Shown here piece by piece: positions 53,509-63,352 of a DNA stretch of 64,000 nt. The notes under the pieces were generated by a model. That model had not been told where the DNA came from. It saw only the letters and a list, made by a program, of their open reading frames with translations, and did no database searches. Position 1 is the stretch's first letter. Every line of letters starts with the position of its first letter. This DNA is from Castellaniella daejeonensis (GTDB lineage Bacteria > Pseudomonadota > Gammaproteobacteria > Burkholderiales > Burkholderiaceae_B): positions 1-64,000 of the forward strand of contig NZ_BAAAFN010000020.1 of the NCBI RefSeq assembly GCF_039523555.1, read 5' to 3'. The translations under genes and the position numbers were made by a program.

Positions 53509-53943
53509 ATGAGCACCCCGAAACGTTTGCCTTATTACACCCTCTCGCCCGAAGCCTACCGTGGGCTCGGTGCCACAAAGGCCGCCCTGGAGAAAAGCAG
53601 CCTCGGCAAGGAACTCATCGAGCTGGTCTGGCTGCGGATGTCGCAGATCAACGGCTGCGCCTTCTGCCTGGAAATGCACGCAAAGGCGCTGCGTGCCGGT
53701 GGCGTGCCGGATGCCAAGCTGGACAGCCTCGCCGGATGGCGCGTGGGCGAGCATTTCACCGAACGGGAACGCGCCGCACTGGCCTGGACCGAGGCGCTGA
53801 CACATGTGGACCGGACGCATGCGCCCGACGAGGATTACGAGCCGCTCAAGGCGCACTTCAGCGATGTCGAAATTTCGGACCTGTGCTTTGCCATTGCGCT
53901 GATGAGCGCATTCAACCGGCTGGCGATCGGGATGCGGCAATAA
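53509..53943 (+). CDS. Carboxymuconolactone decarboxylase/AhpD-like protein
   Basis: A 144-residue protein with the redox motif NGCAFCLEMH (Cys-x-x-Cys-x-x-x-His, about residues 50-58) of the alkylhydroperoxidase AhpD core. The preceding ELIELVWLRMSQ and the later FAIALMSAFNRLAIGMRQ complete the CMD fold. Such proteins reduce peroxides or act as small disulfide reductases. It follows the GNAT gene and precedes azoR, suggesting an oxidative or electrophile stress role. Confidence 0.87.
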   Translation: MSTPKRLPYYTLSPEAYRGLGATKAALEKSSLGKELIELVWLRMSQINGCAFCLEMHAKALRAGGVPDAKLDSLAGWRVGEHFTERERAALAWTEALTHVDRTHAPDEDYEPLKAHFSDVEISDLCFAIALMSAFNRLAIGMRQ

Positions 53944-53970
53944 CGGGGCGCAGCCCATGGAAGGTCTGTC

Positions 53971-54609
53971 ATGAAAATCCTGCACATCGATTGCAGCCCG
54001 AGAAAAGAGTCGCACAGCCGAAAGCTTTCGGCTGCAATCCTTGCGCGGCTTTTCGCCATCGACTCCGAAATCTTCGTCATACGCCGTGATCTGGGCCTGA
54101 ATCCCATACCTCATCCGGAGGCCGGCTACGCCGCCGCTCTATCCTCGCCAGGGGCATGGGTCTCCGGGCGGCCGAACCCGGCTACATCATTGTCGGAAGA
54201 ATTGATCCAGGAAATCGAGGCCGCCGACGCGCTTGTCATTGGCACGCCGATGAACAATTTCACGGTCCCTTCCGTACTCAAGGCCTGGATCGATCAAATT
54301 CTGCGGATGGGCCGCACGATCGGGGTGGCGCCGACAGGAGAAAAAACAGGCCTGCTGCAAGACAGGCCCGTTTATATCGGCATCGCTTCCGGGGGCGTGT
54401 TCACGGGCGATCGTGCGAGACAGCCGGACTTCCTGACGCCTTATCTGACAGCCGCTTTCGGCTGCGTGGGTTTGACTTCGCTGCAATTCTTCCCCCTGCA
54501 GGCAACCGCGTTCCTCGATGGCGGCCGGTTGACGGCGGATCAAGACGCCCTGCTCACCACCATGGATACGACAAGGATCGACGCCAGGGTGACCGGGGAT
54601 ATCGGATGA
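53971..54609 (+). CDS. azoR: FMN-dependent NADH-azoreductase (AzoR)
   Basis: A 212-residue flavoprotein that reduces quinones and azo compounds. FMN contacts appear as SPRKESHSRKLS near the N-terminus and TPMNNFTVPSVLKAWIDQIL in the middle, the hallmark of AzoR/AcpD. Length is close to E. coli AzoR. Fits with the AhpD-like gene just upstream. Confidence 0.88.
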   Translation: MKILHIDCSPRKESHSRKLSAAILARLFAIDSEIFVIRRDLGLNPIPHPEAGYAAALSSPGAWVSGRPNPATSLSEELIQEIEAADALVIGTPMNNFTVPSVLKAWIDQILRMGRTIGVAPTGEKTGLLQDRPVYIGIASGGVFTGDRARQPDFLTPYLTAAFGCVGLTSLQFFPLQATAFLDGGRLTADQDALLTTMDTTRIDARVTGDIG

Positions 54610-54687
54610 CGAATCCCGCATTTTCAGGGGTGGCGTGGCTGGCTCGGGAAAAGAAATCCCGACCGGCCAGGCCTGAAGGCGGCCCCG

Positions 54688-55083
54688 CTACCTGGACGCG
54701 AACATCTCGAACACCTGCTTGCCCGTGAATTTCTTCGTTTGATTCTTCAATTCGTAGTAAGCGGGCTTCTCGTCGATGAAGACCTCGTTGGCCAGCTGGA
54801 ACGCCTGGTCCTGGAAGACACCGACGGGCAGGATGTACTCATCGCCTTGCAGCAGGCGATAGAAGAGATGCGTGCCGCATGTCGGGCAGAACCCGCGCTC
54901 GGCCCACTCGGATGAGCGGTAGGTCCGCGGCGCGGGGCCGGAGAACCCGACTTCGGTCCCGCAATGGACCGCGAACATGGGGCCACCCGACCAGCGCCGG
55001 CACATGGAGCAATGGCAAATCCCGATCTGCTCGCGATCAGGCGCCGTGACCTCGATGGAACCGCAAAGGCATTTTCCTTTCAT
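54688..55083 (-). CDS. GFA-family (glutathione-dependent formaldehyde-activating-like) protein
   Basis: The 131-residue protein has the Mss4-like zinc fold: KCLCGSIEV near the start, CHCSMCRRWSGG and GFCPTCGTHLFYRL. These four pairs of cysteines bind zinc. A few relatives act on S-hydroxymethylglutathione, but most have unknown substrates, so no reaction is assigned. ATG at 55083 is preferred to an upstream in-frame ATG. Convergent with azoR. Confidence 0.85.
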   Translation of the reverse strand: MKGKCLCGSIEVTAPDREQIGICHCSMCRRWSGGPMFAVHCGTEVGFSGPAPRTYRSSEWAERGFCPTCGTHLFYRLLQGDEYILPVGVFQDQAFQLANEVFIDEKPAYYELKNQTKKFTGKQVFEMFASR

Positions 55084-55173
55084 AACAACTCCGGGACCGA
55101 AAAAGGGGAAACGAGGCAACTGACGTCACTATCATAGAACCATCTGCATGCCTCACACGCAAGGACGACGCCC

Positions 55174-57579
55174 ATGAACACGACCGGCCCAGGCAGGAGC
55201 AAATCCCAGATCATCGGCGGGGCGATACTGATCCTGATTGCCCTCTACGCGCTGATCGGCGGCATCTGGCTGGCGGCGCTGGGGGGTTCGTGGTACTACG
55301 CCGCACTGGGCGTGGCGCTGCTGGCGAGCGCCTGGCTGCTCCTGCGGCACAGGACAGCGGGGTTGTGGCTCTATGCGCTGGTCCTGGCAGCCACCCTGGC
55401 CTGGGGCCTGTGGGAAACGGGCGCCGACTTCTGGGCGCTGGCGCCACGCTACGACCTGTTGTTCCTGCTGGGCCTGTGGCTGCTGCTGCCGTCCGCCACG
55501 CGCGGCTTCGCCGCCGTACGCCCCGCGAAGATCGCCATGGGGGCGGCGATGCTGTGCATGCTGGCGGTGCTGGGCTACGGCCTGATCGACGATCCGCAGG
55601 AAATCGATGGCACGTTCGCCCGCGCACAACCGGCCCAGGCGCAGCCGGTGCCCGGCGTGGCCAACGAAGACTGGCCCGCCTACGGGCGCACGGAAGGCGG
55701 CGTGCGTTATTCGCCGCTGGCGCAGATCAACGAAGAAAACGTCAAGGACCTGGAAGTGGCCTGGGTCTACCGCACGGGCGACTTCCGCACCGGGGACGAC
55801 TCCGTCGAGACAACCAACGAGGTCACGCCGATCAAGGTCGGCAACACGCTGTTCCTGTGCACGCCGCACCAGTTCCTGGACGCGCTCGACGCCGCCACTG
55901 GCCGGCGCCTGTGGCGCTACGATCCGCAGCTGAAGGCCGACAAGACCTTCCAGCACCTGACCTGCCGGGGCGTCTCCTACCATGACGCGAACAATGCCGT
56001 GCGCTTCCCGGCCAGCGCCGCCAAGGCCGACGGCCAGGTGCCGTCCCTGTGCCCGCGCAAAGTGCTGCTGCCCACCAACGACGGGCGCCTGATCGCCGTG
56101 AATGCCGACAACGGCCAGGCATGCAAGGATTTCGGCCTGAACGGCGAAATCGACCTGCAGCAGAACATGCCCCATGCCTACCCTGGCGGCTACAACCCGA
56201 CGTCGCCACCGGTGGTCACGGCATCGACCATCGTCATCGGCGGCTCGGTGACCGACAACTTCTCGAACCGCGAGCCTTCCGGGGTGATCCGCGGCTACGA
56301 CGTGCGCACCGGCGCGCTGAAATGGGTCTTCGACACCGGCGCCGAAGACCCCAACGCCATGCCGGGCGAGCAGACGAAGTTCGCGCACAATTCGCCCAAC
56401 GCCTGGGCGCCGCTGGCCTACGACGCGCAGACCGACGTGGTCTACATCCCCACCGGCGTGGGCACGCCCGACATCTGGGGCGGAGACCGCGGTCCCCTGA
56501 AGGAGCGCTACGCCAATTCCGTGCTGGCGCTGGATGCCTCCACGGGCCACCTGATCTGGCACTTCCAGACCACGCATCACGATCTATGGGACATGGACGT
56601 GCCCGCGCAGCCTTCGCTGATGGACGTGACGACGCGCGATGGCCAGACCGTGCCGGCCATCTACGTGCTTACCAAGACCGGCAATGTGTTCGTACTGGAC
56701 CGCCGCAACGGCCGGCCCATCGTGCCGGTGACGGAGAAAGCCGTGCCGCAGCGCGTGGCGCGCGGGCCGCAGACCAGGGACGAGCACTATGCCCCCACCC
56801 AGCCGTTCTCGGCGCTGAACCTGGCACCGGCCGGCAAGCTCACCGACAAGGACATGTGGGGCGCCACCCTGCTGGACCAGCTGATGTGCCGCGTGATCTT
56901 CCGGCTCTACAACTACGATGGCATCTACACGCCGCCGTCCGAGAACGGCACGCTGGTGTTCCCGGGCAACCTGGGCGTGTTCGAATGGGGCGGCATGTCG
57001 GTCAACCGGGATCGCCAGGTGGCCCTGGCAAACCCGATCGGCCTGCCGTTCGTCTCCCGGCTCATCCCCGAAAACCCGGACCGCGACGTCAGCGTGAAGG
57101 GCGCCGGCACGGAAAGCGGCGTGCAGCCGATGTACGGCGCGCCGTACGGCGTCGAGCTGACCCCGTTCCTGTCGCCGCTGGGGCTGCCGTGCAAGGCGCC
57201 GGCATGGGGCTATGTGGCCGGAGTGGACCTGCAGAGCAACCAGATGGTGTGGAAGAAACGCATCGGCACCATCCGCGACAGCCTGCCGCACCTGTTCCAG
57301 CTACCGCCGCTGAAGATCGGCGTGCCGGGCCTGGGAGGCCCCATCTCGACCGCGGGCAACGTGATGTTCGTGGCAGCGACGCAGGACGACTACCTGCGCG
57401 CGTTCGACGTGAGCGACGGCACGCTGCTGTGGGAAGCGCGCCTGCCCGCCGGCGGCCAGGCCACGCCGATGACCTACGCGGTCGACGGCAGGCAGTATGT
57501 GGTGATCATGGCCGGAGGCCATGGTTCGTTTGGCACCCGGATGGGAGACTACCTGGTGGCCTACGCCCTGCCGGGCTGA
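55174..57579 (+). CDS. Membrane-bound PQQ dehydrogenase (glucose/quinate/shikimate family)
   Basis: An 801-residue enzyme. Five transmembrane helices (about 1-140) anchor an eight-bladed propeller. Its PQQ and metal sites appear as ANEDWPAYGRTEGGVRYSPL, NPTSPPVV, TTHHDLWDMDVPAQPSL, and GGPISTAGNVMFVAATQDDYLRAF. It oxidises glucose, quinate or a related polyol at the periplasmic face and feeds ubiquinone. The blade motifs cannot separate glucose from quinate enzymes. No pqq synthesis genes are in the window, so PQQ must come from elsewhere. Convergent with the ABC ATPase, two bases apart. Confidence 0.9.
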   Translation: MNTTGPGRSKSQIIGGAILILIALYALIGGIWLAALGGSWYYAALGVALLASAWLLLRHRTAGLWLYALVLAATLAWGLWETGADFWALAPRYDLLFLLGLWLLLPSATRGFAAVRPAKIAMGAAMLCMLAVLGYGLIDDPQEIDGTFARAQPAQAQPVPGVANEDWPAYGRTEGGVRYSPLAQINEENVKDLEVAWVYRTGDFRTGDDSVETTNEVTPIKVGNTLFLCTPHQFLDALDAATGRRLWRYDPQLKADKTFQHLTCRGVSYHDANNAVRFPASAAKADGQVPSLCPRKVLLPTNDGRLIAVNADNGQACKDFGLNGEIDLQQNMPHAYPGGYNPTSPPVVTASTIVIGGSVTDNFSNREPSGVIRGYDVRTGALKWVFDTGAEDPNAMPGEQTKFAHNSPNAWAPLAYDAQTDVVYIPTGVGTPDIWGGDRGPLKERYANSVLALDASTGHLIWHFQTTHHDLWDMDVPAQPSLMDVTTRDGQTVPAIYVLTKTGNVFVLDRRNGRPIVPVTEKAVPQRVARGPQTRDEHYAPTQPFSALNLAPAGKLTDKDMWGATLLDQLMCRVIFRLYNYDGIYTPPSENGTLVFPGNLGVFEWGGMSVNRDRQVALANPIGLPFVSRLIPENPDRDVSVKGAGTESGVQPMYGAPYGVELTPFLSPLGLPCKAPAWGYVAGVDLQSNQMVWKKRIGTIRDSLPHLFQLPPLKIGVPGLGGPISTAGNVMFVAATQDDYLRAFDVSDGTLLWEARLPAGGQATPMTYAVDGRQYVVIMAGGHGSFGTRMGDYLVAYALPG

Positions 57580-57581
57580 GG

Positions 57582-58190
57582 TCATTCGACGACCCGGGCC
57601 GTGCGCGCCCCGCAGGCGCGCACCAGTGCTTCATCATGGCTGGCGAACAGCACGACACGGTCCCGGGACCAGGCCTTGAACTGCTCGGCCAGCGCCGCGC
57701 GGGCCTGTGCGTCCAGCCCGTTGCTCGGCCCATCGGCGACGACGACGGCCGGATCGCCCAGTGCGGCGGCCGCCAGGAAGACCTTGCGGCGCGTGCCGGT
57801 CGACATCTGCTCGAAGCGCTTGTCCAGGTGCTGTTCCAGCCCCAGCCGGCCGGCCAGGTCCAGCACGGCGCCGTCCAGGGCGGCATTCTTCTGTGCGGCG
57901 GCCTGTTCCAGCCAGCCTCGCCCCGTGAGGGAAGGAAACGCCATGCAATCGTCGGGCACGTAGGCCAGGCGGGCCCTGGCCTGCCGCGGCGCATGGGCCA
58001 GGGAATGGCCGTCGATCCAGACATCGCCTTCGTCTGGCGCGATCACGCCCGCGATGATGCCCAGCAGGGTGGACTTGCCGGTGCTGTCTTCTTCGCAGAA
58101 CGCCACGCAGCCGGGCTCGAACGCGCGGGTGAGCCCCTGGAAGACGAGATGATCGCCGTAGCGCTTGCCTAGATTGTCGATGCGTAGCAT
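57582..58190 (-). CDS. ABC-type ATPase with degenerate catalytic motifs
   Basis: A 202-residue ABC ATPase-like protein starting MLRIDNLGKRYGDHLVF. The P-loop region reads CEEDSTGKSTLL: the GKST core is kept but the usual leading glycines are replaced. The signature loop is MSTGTRRKVFLAAA instead of LSGGQ, and Walker B is VVVADGPSNGLD with Gly where the catalytic Glu should be. The D-loop and switch His (FASHDEAL) are present. ATP binding may persist with little hydrolysis. No permease gene is adjacent. Confidence 0.75.
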   Translation of the reverse strand: MLRIDNLGKRYGDHLVFQGLTRAFEPGCVAFCEEDSTGKSTLLGIIAGVIAPDEGDVWIDGHSLAHAPRQARARLAYVPDDCMAFPSLTGRGWLEQAAAQKNAALDGAVLDLAGRLGLEQHLDKRFEQMSTGTRRKVFLAAAALGDPAVVVADGPSNGLDAQARAALAEQFKAWSRDRVVLFASHDEALVRACGARTARVVE

Positions 58191-58375
58191 GCCCGCAAGT
58201 GTACGCACGTTACACAATTTCTGAAAGAACGGGCGTTCCTGTGCGATTTTGTCAGCGGAGCCTACCATCCCGGCCGCACCGCGCTCCCCTGCCGGCAGAG
58301 GGGCGCGGCGCCGATCCCGGCCGGCGCAGCCCATTGCCCCTGTCCGACCTGCTTACAATGCCTTCTGGAACGCCT

Positions 58376-58406
58376 TGATAAGGTGCCCTTGAGACCATTC
58401 TTATCA
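58376..58406 (+). promoter_or_regulatory. Inverted repeat overlapping the lipoprotein ribosome-binding site
   Basis: TGATAAG (58376-58382) and CTTATCA (58400-58406) are perfect complements with a 17-base loop. The second arm ends where AGGAGG begins, so the hairpin could occlude or expose the ribosome-binding site of the lipoprotein gene. Confidence 0.35.
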
Positions 58407-58416
58407 GGAGGCGCTC

Positions 58417-58638
58417 ATGACCAAGACAATACTCACGTTCCTTGCCATCCTCGCAAGCGGCAGCATCCTGGCTGCCTGCTCGTCGCCATCCACCGTCACC
58501 ACGCAGGACGGCCGCACCGACTACACCGCCGACGCGCCGAACACCGACACGGACGACGGCTTCGTCACCTATGAAAAGGGCGGCCGCGAAGTCAAGGTCA
58601 ACAAGTCCGACGTCAAGCGGATCGAGGAAGTGGACTAG
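58417..58638 (+). CDS. YgdI/YgdR-type small lipoprotein
   Basis: The 73-residue product has a signal peptide ending in the lipobox ILAAC, so a mature lipoprotein of about 53 residues results. The domain pattern TTQDGRTDYTADAPNTDTDD followed by GFVTYEKGGREVKVNKSDVKRI matches the YgdI/YgdR family of small outer-membrane lipoproteins, which have no known function. AGGAGG precedes the ATG. Confidence 0.85.
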   Translation: MTKTILTFLAILASGSILAACSSPSTVTTQDGRTDYTADAPNTDTDDGFVTYEKGGREVKVNKSDVKRIEEVD

Positions 58639-58710
58639 CAGGGCCGGCCCCACGCCCGGCCTTGCATTCCGGGGCCGCCTGCATAAAATGGACCGCAATG
58701 GGGTATCGCC

Positions 58711-59355
58711 ATGAGGTTCGACATGAGGATCCTCGAAACGATTCAATCGCAGGCGGACGCAATGGGCCTGCCGCTCTACGCGGTGACCCTGAGCACCGTG
58801 GCCAAGCCCGACGCGCCGCCCGTCCTGATCCTGCACTGGCACGGATTCAGGCGCCACACCCCCGTCCAGGTGCCCGGGATCGAAATCCCGCCCCGTCCGG
58901 TGCCCGGCTCGGCAATGCAGATCGACGTACGCTGGCGCCGGATCGAAACCCTGGACGAGGCCATGCTGGAAGCCGCCTGGCGCCTGGGCGCGTGGGATCT
59001 CGAACGCAGCAACCACCGTCCCTGGTGGCGCCTGAACGCCCCGGTCAGCGAGACCATGGCCTGCCACCGCGCGTTCGGCTCCTACCCGGATGAACCCGAA
59101 GGACGCATGGCCATCGTGGATGCGCCCGATCTCGACGCCCTGCTGGATCTCGCCGCCACAAAAGGATATGTGCGCTGGCTGTTCCGGCCTCGGGCCGCCG
59201 GCGTCTGGGGCAGCCTGGACGAAGACGACATCACGCTGCACGACGGCCGCACGCGCCAGGATGCGTGCCCGGTCACGCCCATGCCCTACGATCGCCACCG
59301 CAGCGGCCGGGACGTATACCGCCTGGGCAGGGGCCGGCGCCTGCTGCACGGGTAG
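58711..59355 (+). CDS. Hypothetical protein upstream of groES
   Basis: A 214-residue tryptophan- and arginine-rich protein with no signal peptide or membrane helix. Features seen: LYAVTLSTVAKPDAPPVLIL at the start, an HWHGFRRHTP loop, RPWWRLNAPVSETMACHRAF in the middle, and a basic C-terminus RDVYRLGRGRRLLHG. Starts 58711 or 58723 are both possible; no good ribosome-binding site decides. I do not recognise the family. The codon use resembles the core genome, so it is probably a real, resident gene. Confidence 0.6.
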   Translation: MRFDMRILETIQSQADAMGLPLYAVTLSTVAKPDAPPVLILHWHGFRRHTPVQVPGIEIPPRPVPGSAMQIDVRWRRIETLDEAMLEAAWRLGAWDLERSNHRPWWRLNAPVSETMACHRAFGSYPDEPEGRMAIVDAPDLDALLDLAATKGYVRWLFRPRAAGVWGSLDEDDITLHDGRTRQDACPVTPMPYDRHRSGRDVYRLGRGRRLLHG

Positions 59356-59398
59356 GCCTGCCTGCCCGAATGATGTTTCATCTGGTTTCAATCTCGGG

Positions 59399-59425
59399 CT
59401 TGAATCCCCCGCCGCCGGCCACTAT
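59399..59425 (+). promoter_or_regulatory. Sigma32-like promoter of groESL
   Basis: CTTGAA (59399-59404) is followed after 14 bases by CCACTAT (59419-59425), a fair match to the RpoH consensus CTTGAA-N13-15-CCCCAT. It lies about 115 bases upstream of groES. No CIRCE inverted repeat is seen between it and the gene. Confidence 0.55.
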
Positions 59426-59540
59426 CTGAACCATCGCAGCACCCCGGCTGCCTGGATCGGCGCACCCCGGAGACCCGTGCTCCGCGGGCCTGCGCCCCGT
59501 CCTGATTCCTTTTTGGTGATCTGCAACAAGGAGATTGATC

Positions 59541-59858
59541 ATGGAGATTCGTCCCCTTCACGACCGGATCGTCGTCAAGCGAATCGAACAGGAACGCACG
59601 ACGGCATCCGGCATCGTGATTCCCGACTCTGCCAAGGAAAAGCCCGAACAGGGCGAAGTCATCGCCGTGGGCAACGGCAAGCGGCTTGAGAACGGCACCC
59701 TGCGCGCCCTGGACCTGAAGGTCGGCGAGCGCATCCTGTTCGGCAAATATGCCGGCCAGGCCGTCAAGGTCGATGGCCAGGAATACCTGGTCATGCGCGA
59801 AGACGAGGTGCTGGCCGTCATCGAAGGCGAGCCCCAGGCCGCCAAGAAAGCCGCCTGA
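59541..59858 (+). CDS. groES: Co-chaperonin GroES
   Basis: The 105-residue lid of the GroE chaperonin. It begins MEIRPLHDRIVVKRIEQERT; the mobile loop ERTTASGIVIPDSAKEKP binds GroEL, and VLFGKYAGQ-like strand (ILFGKYAGQAVKVDGQEYLV) completes the fold. The C-terminus EPQAAKKAA is a few residues longer than usual. AAGGAG precedes the ATG. groEL starts 30 bases later. Confidence 0.97.
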   Translation: MEIRPLHDRIVVKRIEQERTTASGIVIPDSAKEKPEQGEVIAVGNGKRLENGTLRALDLKVGERILFGKYAGQAVKVDGQEYLVMREDEVLAVIEGEPQAAKKAA

Positions 59859-59888
59859 ACTTTTTTCACGGATTCCAGGAGTATCGAG

Positions 59889-61508
<1,620 letters not shown>

Positions 61509-61569
61509 TCCAGCTGCGGTTCAGCGCCTTCAGCGCCGAACGCCCGGCGGGTTCCCGCCCGCCGGGCAT

Positions 61570-61599
61570 GACGGGCCGCGCCTCCGGGCGCGGCCCGTC
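61570..61599 (+). terminator. Hairpin terminator after groEL
   Basis: GACGGGCCGCGCC (61570-61582) and GGCGCGGCCCGTC (61587-61599) form a perfect 13-bp stem with loop TCCG. A second GC hairpin (GCCCGGCGGG/CCCGCCGGGC, about 61542-61567) precedes it. A TATAAT (61601-61606) follows at once and may be the -10 box of the next gene. Confidence 0.75.
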
Positions 61600-61656
61600 G
61601 TATAATCCCCCCGCAATCCCATGGGTTCCCTCACCCCATCCACCAAAAAGGCTCAC

Positions 61657-62325
61657 ATGACTTCCACATCCCTGCCGCAGCCGCGGGTTTCGTTCTATCT
61701 CGCCCTGCTGGTCGCATTCCACATCCTCATCATCATCGCCAGCAACTACCTGGTGCAGCTGCCCATCGACCTGTTCGGCTTCCACAGCACCTGGGGCGCC
61801 TTCAGCTTTCCCTTCATCTTCCTGGCCACCGACCTGACCGTGCGCCTGATCGGCAAGGCCGAGGCGCGCCGCGTGATCCTGCGCGCCATGATCCCGGCGC
61901 TGGTCGTCTCCTACGTCGTATCGGTGCTGTTCCACGAAGGCCGCTTCAACGGTTTTGCCGCACTGGGCGAATTCAACACATTCGTCTTCCGCATCGCCTT
62001 CGCCAGCTTCGCGGCCTACGTCCTGGGCCAGCTGCTGGACGTGCGCGTGTTCGACCGCATGCGACGCGGCTACGTGCAATGGTGGGTGGCGCCCGCGGCA
62101 TCCGCCGTGCTCGGGCAGGCGCTGGACACCCTGGCCTTCTTCGGCATCGCCTTCTGGCGCAGCGACAACCCCTTCATGGCCGCCCACTGGGGAGAAATCG
62201 CCGCCGTGGACTACGCCATCAAGCTGACCGTCAGCCTGCTGCTGTTCGTGCCGATGTACGGCGTCGCCCTGAACACGATCGTGCGCATCATGAAACGGCG
62301 CGACGCCCTGCCGGCCACGGCGTGA
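61657..62325 (+). CDS. yhhQ: Queuosine precursor transporter YhhQ
   Basis: A 222-residue inner-membrane protein with about six transmembrane helices, of the VUT/YhhQ family that imports 7-deazaguanine precursors of queuosine. Signatures: SNYLVQLPIDLFGFHSTWGAFSFPFIFLATDLTVR and GQALDTLAFFGIAFW. ATG 61657 is chosen; a start at 61621 would add 12 residues. Its stop overlaps the GTG start of queC, linking uptake and synthesis. Confidence 0.92.
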   Translation: MTSTSLPQPRVSFYLALLVAFHILIIIASNYLVQLPIDLFGFHSTWGAFSFPFIFLATDLTVRLIGKAEARRVILRAMIPALVVSYVVSVLFHEGRFNGFAALGEFNTFVFRIAFASFAAYVLGQLLDVRVFDRMRRGYVQWWVAPAASAVLGQALDTLAFFGIAFWRSDNPFMAAHWGEIAAVDYAIKLTVSLLLFVPMYGVALNTIVRIMKRRDALPATA

Positions 62326-63044
62326 GCGCGCCCCGGCCCGCCCGCCGCGCCCTGGTCCTGTTTTCCGGCGGGCAGGATTCCACCACCTGCCTGGCCTGGG
62401 CGCTGGCGCATTGCAGCCACGTCGAGACCATCGGCTTCGACTACGGCCAGCGCCACCGTGCCGAACTGGACTGTCGTGCCACGCTGCGCCAGCGCCTGGC
62501 CGGACTGCGGCCCGAATGGGCGCAGCGGATGGGAGACGACCATCTGCTGAATGTCGACGTGCTGGGCCAGCTGGGCGCCTCGGCCATGACCAGCGATATC
62601 GCCATCGCCCTGCAGGCCGACGGCCTGCCCAACACCTTCGTGCCGGGCCGCAACCTGCTGTTCTTCACCCTGGCTGCCGCGCTGGCCTACCGGCGCGGCC
62701 TGGACGTGCTGGTGGGCGGCATGTCGCAGACGGACTATTCCGGCTATCCGGACTGCCGCGACAACACCCTCAAGGCGCTGCAGGTGGCGCTGAGCCTGGG
62801 AATCGACCGTCCCCTGACGCTGGAAACCCCGCTGATGTGGCTGGACAAGGCCGACACCTGGGAGCTCGCCCGGGAACTGGGCGGCGACGCGCTGGCCGAA
62901 CTGGTGCGCACCGACACCCATACCTGCTACCTGAACCGCCGCGACACCCTGCACGCCTGGGGCTACGGCTGCGGCGAATGCCCCGCCTGCGCGCTGCGCG
63001 CGCGGGGCCACCGCGACTGGCTGGCACGGCGGCAGGCCGGCTGA
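62322..63044 (+). CDS. queC: 7-cyano-7-deazaguanine synthase
   Basis: The 240-residue enzyme converts carboxydeazaguanine to preQ0 in queuosine synthesis. ATP-binding motif LVLFSGGQDSTTCLAWAL (SGGQDS 15-20), the NTFVPGRNLLFF segment and the zinc-binding cysteines around CYLNRRDT and CGECPACALR are all present. It starts with GTG inside the yhhQ stop (GTGA), implying coupled translation. Confidence 0.95.
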   Translation: MSAPRPARRALVLFSGGQDSTTCLAWALAHCSHVETIGFDYGQRHRAELDCRATLRQRLAGLRPEWAQRMGDDHLLNVDVLGQLGASAMTSDIAIALQADGLPNTFVPGRNLLFFTLAAALAYRRGLDVLVGGMSQTDYSGYPDCRDNTLKALQVALSLGIDRPLTLETPLMWLDKADTWELARELGGDALAELVRTDTHTCYLNRRDTLHAWGYGCGECPACALRARGHRDWLARRQAG

Positions 63045-63242
63045 AACCGCGCAGGCACCCGGCGTGGGATGCCCGGCAAACGGCAGCTCGCGCCCGGCGT
63101 GAAGATGCGCACGCGATAGTCCGCCTGCGGCGTCGTCGGCTGCAGCAGGAAGATCGTCGGCGGCCATCACCACCGCCAGGGGGTTGCCCTTCAGGGGTTC
63201 GCCGGAAAAGACGCCCACATGCTTGAAATCGAAGGTCTGCAT
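63045..63242 (-). pseudogene. N-terminal remnant of a second PhzF-family gene
   Basis: The minus strand from ATG 63242 reads MQTFDFKHVGVFSGEPLKGN, then PLAVVMAADD, a clear PhzF start. A deletion and frame change then bring in FLLQPTTPQADYRVRIFTP in another frame. A further one-base loss is followed by GRELPFAGHPTPGA. The sequence then runs into the queC stop with no rest of the gene. Thus only about a quarter of a PhzF gene remains, broken twice. It is unlike the intact PhzF gene at 29080-29934. Confidence 0.8.
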
Positions 63243-63316
63243 GATGTGCGGCGCCATGCGGCGATGAGAAACAGGGATTTCGATTCTCGCGCCAATCGCG
63301 GGCGAGGCAGCGGCGA

Positions 63317-63341
63317 TATAATACTGTTTATTCATACAGCA
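63317..63341 (+). promoter_or_regulatory. LexA (SOS) box over the umuDC -10 region
   Basis: CTGTTTATTCATACAG (63324-63339) matches the CTGT-N8-ACAG consensus perfectly. A TATAAT -10 at 63317-63322 ends one base before it. LexA binding would block the promoter of umuDC until DNA damage. Confidence 0.9.
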
Positions 63342-63352
63342 ATCCGTTCGCC

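Noticed and set aside
62211..63335. A 374-codon minus-strand frame containing a PhzF start
   Set aside because: Only its first part resembles PhzF; the rest is antisense queC. I describe the PhzF part as a pseudogene.
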